Source: JBGPMO01 sp041487075 (lineage in GTDB: Bacteria > Patescibacteriota > Minisyncoccia > UBA6257 > 1-14-0-10-40-38). From it: a stretch of DNA of 9,720 bases. Positions 1 to 5,757 of the stretch are shown one piece after another. The stretch is taken from contig JBGPMO010000020.1 in NCBI GenBank assembly GCA_041487075.1, forward strand, positions 1-9,720, read 5' to 3'. The notes beneath the pieces are model-generated. The model searched no databases and was not told the DNA's origin. It worked only from the letters and a program-made list of their open reading frames with translations. The first letter of the stretch is position 1; each line of letters opens with the position of its first letter. The position numbers and the translations under genes are program-made.

Positions 1-114
1 CCTGTCCCATCCGGGCAATCTTGGGACATTGCAATCGATCCAAACTATCGAGGAAAGGACCGCTCCACTCGGCGGGCAAAGACGTTCTTCGAGCAGTTAG
101 CAACTTCCGTACTC
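1..114 (+). other. 3' end of an upstream transcription unit, coding status unresolved
   Basis: This edge region lies just before a strong terminator, so it is the tail of something transcribed on the plus strand. One frame is open from base 2 to a TAG at 98-100 and could be a protein C-terminus (LSHPGNLGTLQSI at its start). A second frame is open from base 1 into ychF, but it runs through the terminator hairpin and is probably fortuitous. The DNA also looks structured: TGTCCC (3-8) pairs with GGGACA (23-28), and TCGAT (35-39) with ATCGA (47-51), so the end of an RNA gene is equally possible. I recognise no family in either reading. Confidence 0.3.
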
Positions 115-160
115 GCCCCGCCGGTTTGTTCGCAAACCGGCGGGGCTCTTTCATCTTTTA
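115..160 (+). terminator. Strong intrinsic terminator with UUCG loop
   Basis: A perfect 14-bp stem (115-128 with 133-146), GC-rich at its base, is capped by a TTCG tetraloop and followed by the T-rich tract TCTTTCATCTTTT. The other strand has no T-run after the hairpin, so it works for plus-strand transcription arriving from the left. It ends the upstream unit about 25 bases before the ychF start. Confidence 0.9.
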
Positions 161-171
161 TCAATTCATAC

Positions 172-1167
172 ATGAAACTCTCCATCGGCATCGTTGGGCT
201 CCCGAATGTATGCAAATCCACGTTGTTTAAGATTCTCACGAAGCAACCGGTCAATATTGCGAACTATCCGTTTTGCACGATTGATCCGAATATTGGTGTG
301 GTGCCGGTTCCCGACAAACGCATTGATGCGCTCGCTGAAATGAGTCGTTCCGCAAAAAAGATTGCGGCGGTGGTTGAATTTTACGACATTGCGGGGCTTG
401 TCAAAGGTGCGGCGGAAGGAGAAGGGCTCGGGAATAAATTTCTCGCGCATATTCGGGAAGTGAACGCCATTGTCATTGTGCTCCGCTGTTTTTCAAACGA
501 TGAAATCATTCATGTTGAAAACTCCGTAGACCCGATCCGTGATTTGGCAATTATCAATGCAGAACTCATCTTAAAAGATTTGGATACCGTCACTCGCCGG
601 CTCGATAAGGCAGGAAGCGAGGCTCGGTCTCCCGATACAGCGGCGCGGCGGAATTTAGAGATTTTAAAAGAACTGGAGCAAAAGCTCTCCGAAGGAAAGC
701 TCATTGCTGAATTGAAAGCCGAGCCAATCGTAAAAGAACTACAGCTTCTTTCCGCAAAAAAGCAGATGTACCTTTTAAACGGCGAGCCGCAGGATGTTTC
801 GGAAGCGCTCACGGCAAAAATTGCTGCCTTGGGAGGAAATTTTATCATTGCTGATTTATCTCATGCGAACGAAATTCCGGAACTTATTACTGCGGCGTAT
901 CGCATATTAAACCTCATCAGTTTTTTTACCACGGGCGAAGATGAAACTCGGGCGTGGACTATTGAGCGGGGGATGAAGGCGCCGCAGGCCGCAGGCGTTA
1001 TCCACACCGATTTTGAAAAGAAATTCATTCGCATGGAAGCAATCGCCTGTGAAAAGCTTTTGTCTGCCGGAAGCTGGACAAAAGCACAATCGAAAGGCCT
1101 GTTGCGGATAGAAGGAAAAGAGTACGTCGTTGCTGACGGAGATGTTATACTAGTAAGACATTCGTGA
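172..1167 (+). CDS. ychF: YchF/OLA1-family P-loop NTPase with altered P-loop
   Basis: YchF/OLA1 is a ribosome-associated, usually ATP-preferring Obg-family NTPase of the cytoplasm. Visible in order: P-loop GLPNVCKST (residues 9-17), G3 motif DIAG (72-75) followed by the family signature LVKGAAEGEGLGNKF, the His of IIHV (114) matching the catalytic His of E. coli YchF, a coiled-coil-like helical arm (about 135-185), and a C-terminal TGS domain (RAWTI, APQAAGVIHTDFEK, YVVADGDV). At 331 residues it is about 30 shorter than E. coli YchF (363). The shortening lies mainly between the G domain and TGS, near 225-245. Two oddities: the invariant P-loop Gly before Lys is Cys14, and the NxxE nucleotide-specificity motif reads N203-G-E-P. 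The ATG start aligns with the family N-terminus. No clear ribosome-binding site is seen. It overlaps the next gene by 4 bases. Confidence 0.95.
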   Translation: MKLSIGIVGLPNVCKSTLFKILTKQPVNIANYPFCTIDPNIGVVPVPDKRIDALAEMSRSAKKIAAVVEFYDIAGLVKGAAEGEGLGNKFLAHIREVNAIVIVLRCFSNDEIIHVENSVDPIRDLAIINAELILKDLDTVTRRLDKAGSEARSPDTAARRNLEILKELEQKLSEGKLIAELKAEPIVKELQLLSAKKQMYLLNGEPQDVSEALTAKIAALGGNFIIADLSHANEIPELITAAYRILNLISFFTTGEDETRAWTIERGMKAPQAAGVIHTDFEKKFIRMEAIACEKLLSAGSWTKAQSKGLLRIEGKEYVVADGDVILVRHS

Positions 1168-1841
1168 GCGTCTCTTTTTTGGAACGCATGGCAAAACAGT
1201 CGCGACTTAATTCTTCATTCTCATATATTCAAGTTTCTCTTCCGATGAGGGAGAGATTTGCGCATCCAGAAAAGACCGGAATGCTCTTTGAGGCTCTGCG
1301 GCGGAAAAAAATTCCTTTTGTTTTGGAACTTGCGGTTCCGCACTTCGGCCGCCATATTCAGACGATTCTCGGTGCTCCCTTGAGACGCATGCCTGTGCTT
1401 GCCAATATAGTCCGAAGCCTCTGGGGCGGGGTTACGCTTCGAGAAACTCCAGGCGCGCCTATTGGGTGGAACGGCAGTATTATTACGGGGGCTAATCTTT
1501 TGCCAGCTATTCACGTCGCATCGCATCCTGACCAATTTCTCGCCTTGATGAATCATTTCGCCAAGATGAATCTTGTAGGCGAAGGCATTGTGCTCCGAGT
1601 GCTCGGCATGCCGGGGAGAAATGCAAAGCATATGCTGTTTAATATCCAGCTTGCCGCAAGCGCATTAACGTTATTTCGCGCAAAAGCGCTCCTACATAAT
1701 GCGCTCTCCGCGATGCCTTCGTTTCAAGCGGCAGGGAACAAAGATCGGCATTTTGTTGATAGTCTTTTTACGACAGAGTTTGCGCCAGCCCACGCGGTTA
1801 CAAAAATATCAGGAACACCCCTTTTTATCGCTTATTTATGA
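1164..1841 (+). CDS. DUF8128-like protein of CPR bacteria (tentative)
   Basis: This 225-residue protein of unknown biochemical role overlaps ychF by GTGA and the next gene by ATGA, so the three are almost certainly co-translated. GTG at 1164 gives the overlap; ATG at 1188 has GGA about 6 bases upstream and is a serious alternative start. The segment IQVSLP (22-27), then EKTGMLFEALRRKKIPFVLE (36-55), a repetitive beta-type stretch to about 93, and QFLALMNHFAKMNLVGEGIVLRV (124-146) resemble from memory the N-terminal domain found in CPR proteins that often carry a VirB4/TraC-like ATPase (DUF8128 type). No Walker motifs and no clear membrane helix are present, so if related it is a stand-alone domain without the ATPase. 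The resemblance is pattern-based only. The reading frame itself is well supported by the overlaps on both sides. Confidence 0.8.
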   Translation: MSVSFLERMAKQSRLNSSFSYIQVSLPMRERFAHPEKTGMLFEALRRKKIPFVLELAVPHFGRHIQTILGAPLRRMPVLANIVRSLWGGVTLRETPGAPIGWNGSIITGANLLPAIHVASHPDQFLALMNHFAKMNLVGEGIVLRVLGMPGRNAKHMLFNIQLAASALTLFRAKALLHNALSAMPSFQAAGNKDRHFVDSLFTTEFAPAHAVTKISGTPLFIAYL

Positions 1842-2041
1842 AACGGCCATTTGCGATTCTCTGCGTGGGCCTCGTTATCCAGTTCATCGGATTTATCTGG
1901 GATTTTTATATCCACCTTACTTCTGGACTTGCCGAGGGCTTGAATGTGTTCTTTAAAGTGCCCGCGCATAATCTCATTGTCATTGGTTATGGTATTACTT
2001 GGGTAAGTTTACTTCTCTTTTTAAAGGAACGACGACAATAA
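1838..2041 (+). CDS. Small two-helix membrane protein with Asp/His motif
   Basis: A 67-residue protein starting on an ATG that overlaps the previous stop as ATGA. It has two hydrophobic segments (about residues 5-24 and 45-62) and a basic C-terminus (KERRQ), which suggests a hairpin in the cytoplasmic membrane. Polar residues are clustered in an ordered way: D22-x3-H26 at the end of the first helix and P42-A-H44 before the second. Small membrane proteins with a D-x3-H and P-x-H pattern recur in bacteria and archaea, and this could be a metal- or heme-binding pair, but no function can be assigned. It is translationally coupled to the DUF8128-like gene and ends 8 bases before the start chosen for the FAD oxidase. 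Confidence 0.7.
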   Translation: MKRPFAILCVGLVIQFIGFIWDFYIHLTSGLAEGLNVFFKVPAHNLIVIGYGITWVSLLLFLKERRQ

Positions 2042-2049
2042 ATATTGTT

Positions 2050-3684
2050 ATGGCATCCTTGGCTGAACAATTAGGAAAAGTGGTGAAGGGAGAAGTTTTT
2101 GATGATGATGCAACGCGGCAAAAGTACAGCCGAGACGCAAGTCTTTTTTTTGTAAAGCCGCAGGCGGTTGTTTTCCCGAAAGGAACTGCTGACGTGAAAA
2201 ATCTGGTTCGGTTTGTCACGTCGCATCCTGACCTTTCGCTCACCGCACGATCAGCAGGGACTGATATGAGCGGCGGGCCTTTGAGCGAATCGATTATCCT
2301 TGATTTCACAAAGTATTTTACTGCGATTAAGGAAATCACTGGAAACCATGCGGTTGTGGAACCCGGTGTCTATTATCGGGATTTTGAGGCAGAAACGTTA
2401 AAGCATAATCTGCTTTTACCGTCCTATCCCGCCTCGCGTGAATTATGCACCGTGGGGGGAATGGCGGCGAATAATTCCGGCGGAGAAAAAACGCTTTCCT
2501 ATGGGAAAACTGAACGCTATGTAAAGCGCCTGAATGTCGTTCTAAGCGACGGAGAGGCGTATGAGCTTACGCCATTAGACCGAGAAATGCTTACTCGGAA
2601 AGAAAGCCAGAAGAATTTCGAAGGAGAGATATATCGGGCGATGCGAAAACTACTCGAGAAAAATCGTGATGTTATTGAACGGGCTCGGCCCCGGGTGACT
2701 AAAAATTCCGCGGGGTATTACCTGTGGAACGTCTGGGATGGTGAAACCTTCGATCTTACGAAACTGTTCGTTGGCTCGCAAGGAACCCTTGGTATGATTA
2801 CGGAAATTGAATTCGAGCTCGTCCGCCCGATGCTGCACCACCGGCTGTTAGTTATTTTTCTCCATGATCTTGGGCGGCTCACCGATATTATCAAGGCGGT
2901 TTTGAGATTTAAACCAGAAAGTTTTGAATCATTTGACGATCACACACTGCAAATCGCGCTTCGCTATTTGCCAGAGCTCGCAAAACTTATGAAAACAAAA
3001 GGATTCCTTTCTCTTGTGTGGCGGTTTTTGCCTGAGTTTTGGATGACACTCACGGGCGGTGTGCCAAAACTCATACTCCTTGCCGAGTTTACCGGCGAAA
3101 CAGAAGAGGAGGCGGAGAATAAAGCTCGTGCGGCAAGCCAAGCGATTGCGCAATTCAAGTCAAAAAGTCGGCTGATGAAGACTGACGCGGAAGCCCGGAA
3201 ATATTGGGTCATGCGCCGCGAAAGCTTCAATCTGCTCCGCTATCATCTCACCGGAAAGCGGACTGCTCCGTTTATCGATGACATTATTGTGCATCCTGAT
3301 GACTTACCTCGTTTCCTCCCGGAATTAAATGCCATTCTCGGGCGTTATCCAACACTCATCTATACGATTGCCGGGCATGCCGGCGATGCTAATTTTCATA
3401 TTATCCCGCTTATGGACCTCACGAACCCCGAAGTAAGAAAAATTATTCCCGAACTTATGAATCAGGTGAATGCGTTAGTTTTTAAATACCGCGGCTCTAT
3501 CACGGCAGAGCATAACGACGGAATAATTCGAACTCCGTTTTTGAAAGATATGTTCGGAGAAGAGGTGTACCGCCTTTTTGAAGATGTAAAAACTATTTTT
3601 GACCCGAAAAATATTTTTAATCCCGGCAAAAAAGTAAACGGCACGCTCGCATACGCCCTTCGCCATCTCTACGATGGAAACTAA
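2050..3684 (+). CDS. FAD-linked 2-hydroxyacid oxidase/dehydrogenase, GlcD type
   Basis: This is a VAO/PCMH-fold flavoprotein of the glycolate oxidase GlcD / D-lactate dehydrogenase family, 544 residues from this start. The N-terminal FAD_binding_4 domain shows VVFPKGTADVKNLVRF (40-55), the FAD-loop ARSAGTDMSGG (66-76), PSYPAS (124-129) and GGMAANNSGGEKTLSYGKTERYV (136-158), with VGSQGTLGMITE (241-252) at its end. The FAD-oxidase_C domain has GHAGDANFH (442-450) and AEHNDGIIRTPFL (486-498), the expected metal- and substrate-binding His residues, and FDPKNIFNPGKK at the end. There is no C-terminal Fe-S (CCG/GlpC-type) extension, so the electron acceptor is unknown. A TTG at 1999 would extend the frame by 17 residues but overlaps the upstream gene by 43 bases and lies before the conserved start. 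The substrate cannot be told from sequence. Confidence 0.92.
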   Translation: MASLAEQLGKVVKGEVFDDDATRQKYSRDASLFFVKPQAVVFPKGTADVKNLVRFVTSHPDLSLTARSAGTDMSGGPLSESIILDFTKYFTAIKEITGNHAVVEPGVYYRDFEAETLKHNLLLPSYPASRELCTVGGMAANNSGGEKTLSYGKTERYVKRLNVVLSDGEAYELTPLDREMLTRKESQKNFEGEIYRAMRKLLEKNRDVIERARPRVTKNSAGYYLWNVWDGETFDLTKLFVGSQGTLGMITEIEFELVRPMLHHRLLVIFLHDLGRLTDIIKAVLRFKPESFESFDDHTLQIALRYLPELAKLMKTKGFLSLVWRFLPEFWMTLTGGVPKLILLAEFTGETEEEAENKARAASQAIAQFKSKSRLMKTDAEARKYWVMRRESFNLLRYHLTGKRTAPFIDDIIVHPDDLPRFLPELNAILGRYPTLIYTIAGHAGDANFHIIPLMDLTNPEVRKIIPELMNQVNALVFKYRGSITAEHNDGIIRTPFLKDMFGEEVYRLFEDVKTIFDPKNIFNPGKKVNGTLAYALRHLYDGN

Positions 3685-3701
3685 GAGGGGAGGATCAAGA
3701 G

Positions 3702-3730
3702 TTGACAGAAGTAACGCCCTCTGCTAGTGT
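3702..3730 (+). promoter_or_regulatory. Sigma-70-type promoter of the 6S-like RNA
   Basis: A perfect -35 TTGACA (3702-3707), a 17-base spacer and an extended -10 TGC-TAGTGT (3722-3730), starting 18 bases after the oxidase stop. Expected transcription start is near 3737. The -10 keeps the key T1, A2 and T6 bases, and the TGn extension compensates for its poor middle. Confidence 0.65.
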
Positions 3731-3736
3731 TGATGG

Positions 3737-4017
3737 AGATCCTGGTAATACGCTCGCTCCTTACAAAATGCGGGTATATGAACCCGCCAAACGCTATCGT
3801 GTGGTGTGGGGAGAAAGCAGTCGGATAATCGCAAGGAATGGTGCTCCGGAGTATGGGGGTTCTGATCTCCTCTCCTCCATATCACGGATTCTAACTCTCC
3901 CATACGGATCCTTCTGTGAAGCACGCTCCTTTCCCCCAATCGCTGATTAATCGATCCTGTTTCTCCCCACACCCTTCTCTTTTCGACCCGAGTCTTCCCC
4001 TCGGGTCGCTTTTTTTA
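3737..4017 (+). ncRNA. Structured RNA of about 280 nt with a 6S-like rod
   Basis: No credible gene lies here, but the segment has its own promoter and terminator and folds strongly. A 5' hairpin pairs GCGGGT (3770-3775) with ACCCGC (3782-3787). A rod of about 171 nt follows. It is closed by 14 perfect pairs (3803-3816 with 3960-3973) and continued by CAG/CTG (3818-3820/3957-3959), GATAATC with GATTA-A-TC (3824-3830/3945-3952), AAGGA/TCCTT (3833-3837/3927-3931), GTGCT/AGCAC (3841-3845/3920-3924) and GTATGGGGG with CTCCCATAC (3851-3859/3897-3905). Single-stranded bubbles interrupt it, the largest a C-rich 13-base strand at 3932-3944. A long bubbled rod of 160-200 nt is the architecture of 6S RNA, the RNA polymerase-binding regulator. 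However, the leader of about 65 nt before the closing stem is atypical. The SRP RNA core (GGAAGNAGC) is absent. 6S is a suggestion only. Confidence 0.7.
3984..4017 (+). terminator. Intrinsic terminator of the 6S-like RNA
   Basis: CGACCCGAG (3984-3992) pairs with CTCGGGTCG (4000-4008) across a 7-base loop, and seven Ts follow at 4010-4016. The T-tract overlaps the stop codon of the convergent nuclease gene. On the minus strand the hairpin is followed by A/G-rich sequence, so it should not terminate the nuclease transcript. Confidence 0.9.
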
Positions 4018-4791
4018 AAACGGTTTCAAATAGCCAATTTTTTTAAGCCACAATTCGTTTTCCCATTCCCACAGGCGCTTTGCAGAAAGAAAGGCATCAA
4101 AATCATCTTTCCAAAAGGGGAATTCTTTGAGCTCAACAATGCCGCGCACCGCTCCCCAGTCATGTTCAGTTTCTGCACAAACGCCTCGTGCGGGATACGG
4201 AGGTTTAATCTTTTCTCTGCCGCCTTTTTCCCGAAGCGTTGCCCCGCATCGGCGGCACAGCCGATTCTGATCAATGCGCAGAATCCAGCGGGTCTGCAGA
4301 TTCGCGTGATCAAGGGAAAGAGGATCCATATACGCGGCGGTTTGCAAATTATAGTCGCGGTAAATTGCCTGAGAAGTTTTGATATCGAGTACGCCGAATT
4401 TTCCGTCAATTAAAGCCATCGCATCAATCGTGCCGGCATACCGGTGATCATAGTGCACAATGCGTTTTTCAACGGACTCCGGATCAACTTGCACATTCCG
4501 ATTCGTAAGGAATTTTGCCGCTTCGGTAACCGCCGGAGCAATGGAAGCATCAACTACCGGAGTTTCTCCCAGCATGATTTTCTGCACGGTTTCGTGGAGC
4601 AGAGTGCCTTCTTCCGCAGATTTTGCTGTTGAGGCTTGTGCCGCCGCATAACTCGCGGCTTCGCCATAGTAGCGATACAGTGCCGGCTTTGCCTTAATGC
4701 CTAAAATTTTAGTCACACGCGGATACCAATTGCCGTCGATCTCATACCCGCACGCTTCCATAAAACTTTTTTCGTTGTTGAACCAATCCAT
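4015..4791 (-). CDS. PD-(D/E)XK nuclease, RecB/Cas4-like, with Cys/His insert
   Basis: A 258-residue protein with the ordered motifs of RecB-type PD-(D/E)XK exonucleases: EEGTLLH (60-66, the G-x3-H motif), GTID (120-123, metal-binding Asp), VLDIKTS (134-140, the D-x-K pair D136/K138) and QTAAY (150-154, the Q-x3-Y motif). It lacks the N- and C-terminal Cys cluster of Fe-S Cas4/AddB nucleases. Instead, between two predicted strands after the catalytic core, it has an insert with C179-x2-C182 and C205-x4-H210 that could bind zinc. No helicase or CRISPR gene is nearby, so a role in phage-like or repair DNA processing is open. It is convergent with the 6S-like RNA and divergent from the large RNA. 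No Shine-Dalgarno precedes the ATG. Confidence 0.85.
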   Translation of the reverse strand: MDWFNNEKSFMEACGYEIDGNWYPRVTKILGIKAKPALYRYYGEAASYAAAQASTAKSAEEGTLLHETVQKIMLGETPVVDASIAPAVTEAAKFLTNRNVQVDPESVEKRIVHYDHRYAGTIDAMALIDGKFGVLDIKTSQAIYRDYNLQTAAYMDPLSLDHANLQTRWILRIDQNRLCRRCGATLREKGGREKIKPPYPARGVCAETEHDWGAVRGIVELKEFPFWKDDFDAFLSAKRLWEWENELWLKKIGYLKPF

Positions 4792-4851
4792 AGAGATAGT
4801 TTATTAGCCATTAGCGACTAGCCAATAGTAAGCCCATAAGTTAATCCATAC

Positions 4852-4860
4852 ATTCTAACA
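4852..4860 (-). promoter_or_regulatory. Possible extended -10 promoter of the nuclease gene
   Basis: Reading leftwards, TGT-TAGAAT forms an extended -10 with no good -35 beside it. Transcription would start near 4845, giving an untranslated leader of about 54 bases before the nuclease ATG. It lies 55 bases from the -35 of the large RNA promoter, which faces the other way. Confidence 0.4.
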
Positions 4861-4915
4861 GAAAATAAGAAAACGCCATAAATGCTAATGTTTTTGGCTC
4901 GTACTGGCAGGGGGC

Positions 4916-4943
4916 TTGACAGGGGATAGTGGTATGCTATAAT
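4916..4943 (+). promoter_or_regulatory. Near-consensus promoter of the large structured RNA
   Basis: Perfect -35 TTGACA (4916-4921), a 16-base spacer, and extended -10 TGC-TATAAT (4935-4943) with a perfect hexamer. This is the strongest promoter in the window. Transcription should start near 4950. A promoter this close to consensus suggests high, largely unregulated expression, as for housekeeping or abundant structural RNAs. Confidence 0.88.
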
Positions 4944-5292
4944 GGCACCAATGCTGGGCTGAATCGTTGCGTTCGTTCGTTCGTTAGGCCCTGGTATACG
5001 GGGTCGTGCGCGCTTCAGCACAGCAGTCTCCTAGCTCTTTGTAACGTTTGCCAGCAGTTTAATTCGGTAGGGCTCCCTCGTAAAATCATCGAGGTATGTC
5101 GTAGAACTCCGAATGAACTGTTGTTAAATCCAGTGGCGCGTGAAAACGCTGACACTGGTCAGGTTTCGGGATTTTTGGATGGGAAAGCACAAAGTGAAAG
5201 AGATTCAGCTCTCGTTTCTCGTTGTGTGCCCAACCACCCGTCCTAGGGCTTATCGTGATTGTGAGAGTAGGGAAGGCCAACCTACTCTTGCT

Positions 5293-5347
5293 CTTGCGGT
5301 TCCTGTTCCAGCTCATCGTTGACCGCAAGGTTGGCGATGAGCTGGAA
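5293..5347 (+). other. H-type pseudoknot 1 in the large RNA
   Basis: CTTGCGGT (5293-5300) pairs with ACCGCAAG (5322-5329), and TTCCAGCTCATCG (5306-5318) pairs with CGATGAGCTGGAA (5335-5347). The order A-B-A'-B' makes the 8-bp and 13-bp helices cross. Both are perfect Watson-Crick matches. Confidence 0.75.
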
Positions 5348-5551
5348 AAAAGCCCTTTCTTATACTTCATGCATCGACTCCAGCGGGTGCATGAACCGTT
5401 TTGAACAGCTGGGATTCCCGGGAGGTAAACCTTCGGTCTCCCGAGTCGGAAGTTGCGGAAGGCAACGTGTTCTCTTCTACGAAGAACAAGAAAGAAGAGA
5501 GTTCGTGTGGGATGGCTCTCGTATAACCACGAACCAGATTACGGAGCCACA

Positions 5552-5602
5552 CGTCCTCGAGAGTTGCCTAGCCAGCTTCGAGGACGGTTTAAAAGAGCTA
5601 GG
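5552..5602 (+). other. H-type pseudoknot 2 in the large RNA
   Basis: CGTCCTCGA (5552-5560) pairs with TCGAGGACG (5578-5586). CCTAGC inside that loop (5567-5572) pairs with GCTAGG downstream (5597-5602). The order is A-B-A'-B', with perfect 9-bp and 6-bp helices. Confidence 0.65.
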
Positions 5603-5716
5603 TTTCCGGTAAGACGATCCTCGGTCTCCGGAAGATAACAGGGGTGAGCGCGGAAGCGGTGGAAGTATGACCCTAAACTCTCACTGCAACGATGCAACAC
5701 ATACTCTATGCGGGTC

Positions 5717-5757
5717 CACCCGGTGAAGTCGCAAGACTACCGGGTGTTTTTATTTTT
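5717..5757 (+). terminator. Intrinsic terminator of the large RNA
   Basis: CACCCGGT (5717-5724) pairs with ACCGGGTG (5739-5746). Inside, AGTC/GACT closes a GCAA (GNRA) tetraloop, with GA bulged at 5725-5726. The tract TTTTTATTTTT follows at 5747-5757. Confidence 0.92.

Larger units (their letters stand above)
4950..5757 (+). ncRNA. Large ornate noncoding RNA of about 800 nt, family not recognised
   Basis: No frame here looks like a protein, but helices are dense. The ends are joined by ATCGTTGC (4963-4970) with GCAACGAT (5686-5693). Inside are: 4987-4991/5001-5005; a 14-bp stem (5052-5059/5116-5123 and 5062-5067/5109-5114) around CCTCG/CGAGG (5076-5080/5090-5094); CCAGTG/CACTGG (5130-5135/5153-5158); AGGGCTT/AAGCCCT (5245-5251/5350-5356) enclosing an 8-bp hairpin (5264-5271/5281-5288) and a pseudoknot (5293-5347); hairpins at 5366-5395, 5419-5443 and 5452-5466; TCTCTTCT/AGAAGAGA (5471-5478/5493-5500); a second pseudoknot (5552-5602); a hairpin at 5604-5633; and a 3' domain with crossing pairs (5644-5716). 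A GGAA tetraloop caps CGC/GCG (5649-5658). I see no tmRNA tag or tRNA-like end, no RNase P core and no intron core. GOLLD, ROOL or OLE relatives are possible but were not tested. Confidence 0.8.

Noticed and set aside
50..70. RNase P-like GAGGAAAGGACC near the left edge
   Set aside because: It resembles the GAGGAAAGTCC core only in part, and the terminator follows within about 60 bases, leaving no room for the rest of the RNA.
1..171. N-terminal extension of YchF in the open frame from base 1
   Set aside because: It would run through the 14-bp terminator hairpin, and the family begins at the KLSIGIVGLPN segment.
1999..2049. TTG at 1999 as start of the FAD oxidase
   Set aside because: It adds 17 residues unlike the family, overlaps the preceding gene by 43 bases and has no ribosome-binding site; ATG 2050 fits the conserved start better.
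3724..3972. 82-residue frames on both strands over the 6S-like RNA
   Set aside because: The two mirror-image frames arise from the rod's inverted repeat, have low-complexity translations and match no family.
4929..5638. Several short open frames inside the large RNA region
   Set aside because: They overlap one another on both strands, have no ribosome-binding sites, resemble no protein family, and are explained by the dense inverted repeats.
4950..5757. tmRNA, RNase P RNA, SRP RNA or a self-splicing intron
   Set aside because: No tRNA-like ends or tag frame ending in AA-stop, no GAGGAAAGTCC or ACAGA core of RNase P, no GGAAGNAGC of SRP, no group II domain V or obvious group I core. The judgement is by eye only.
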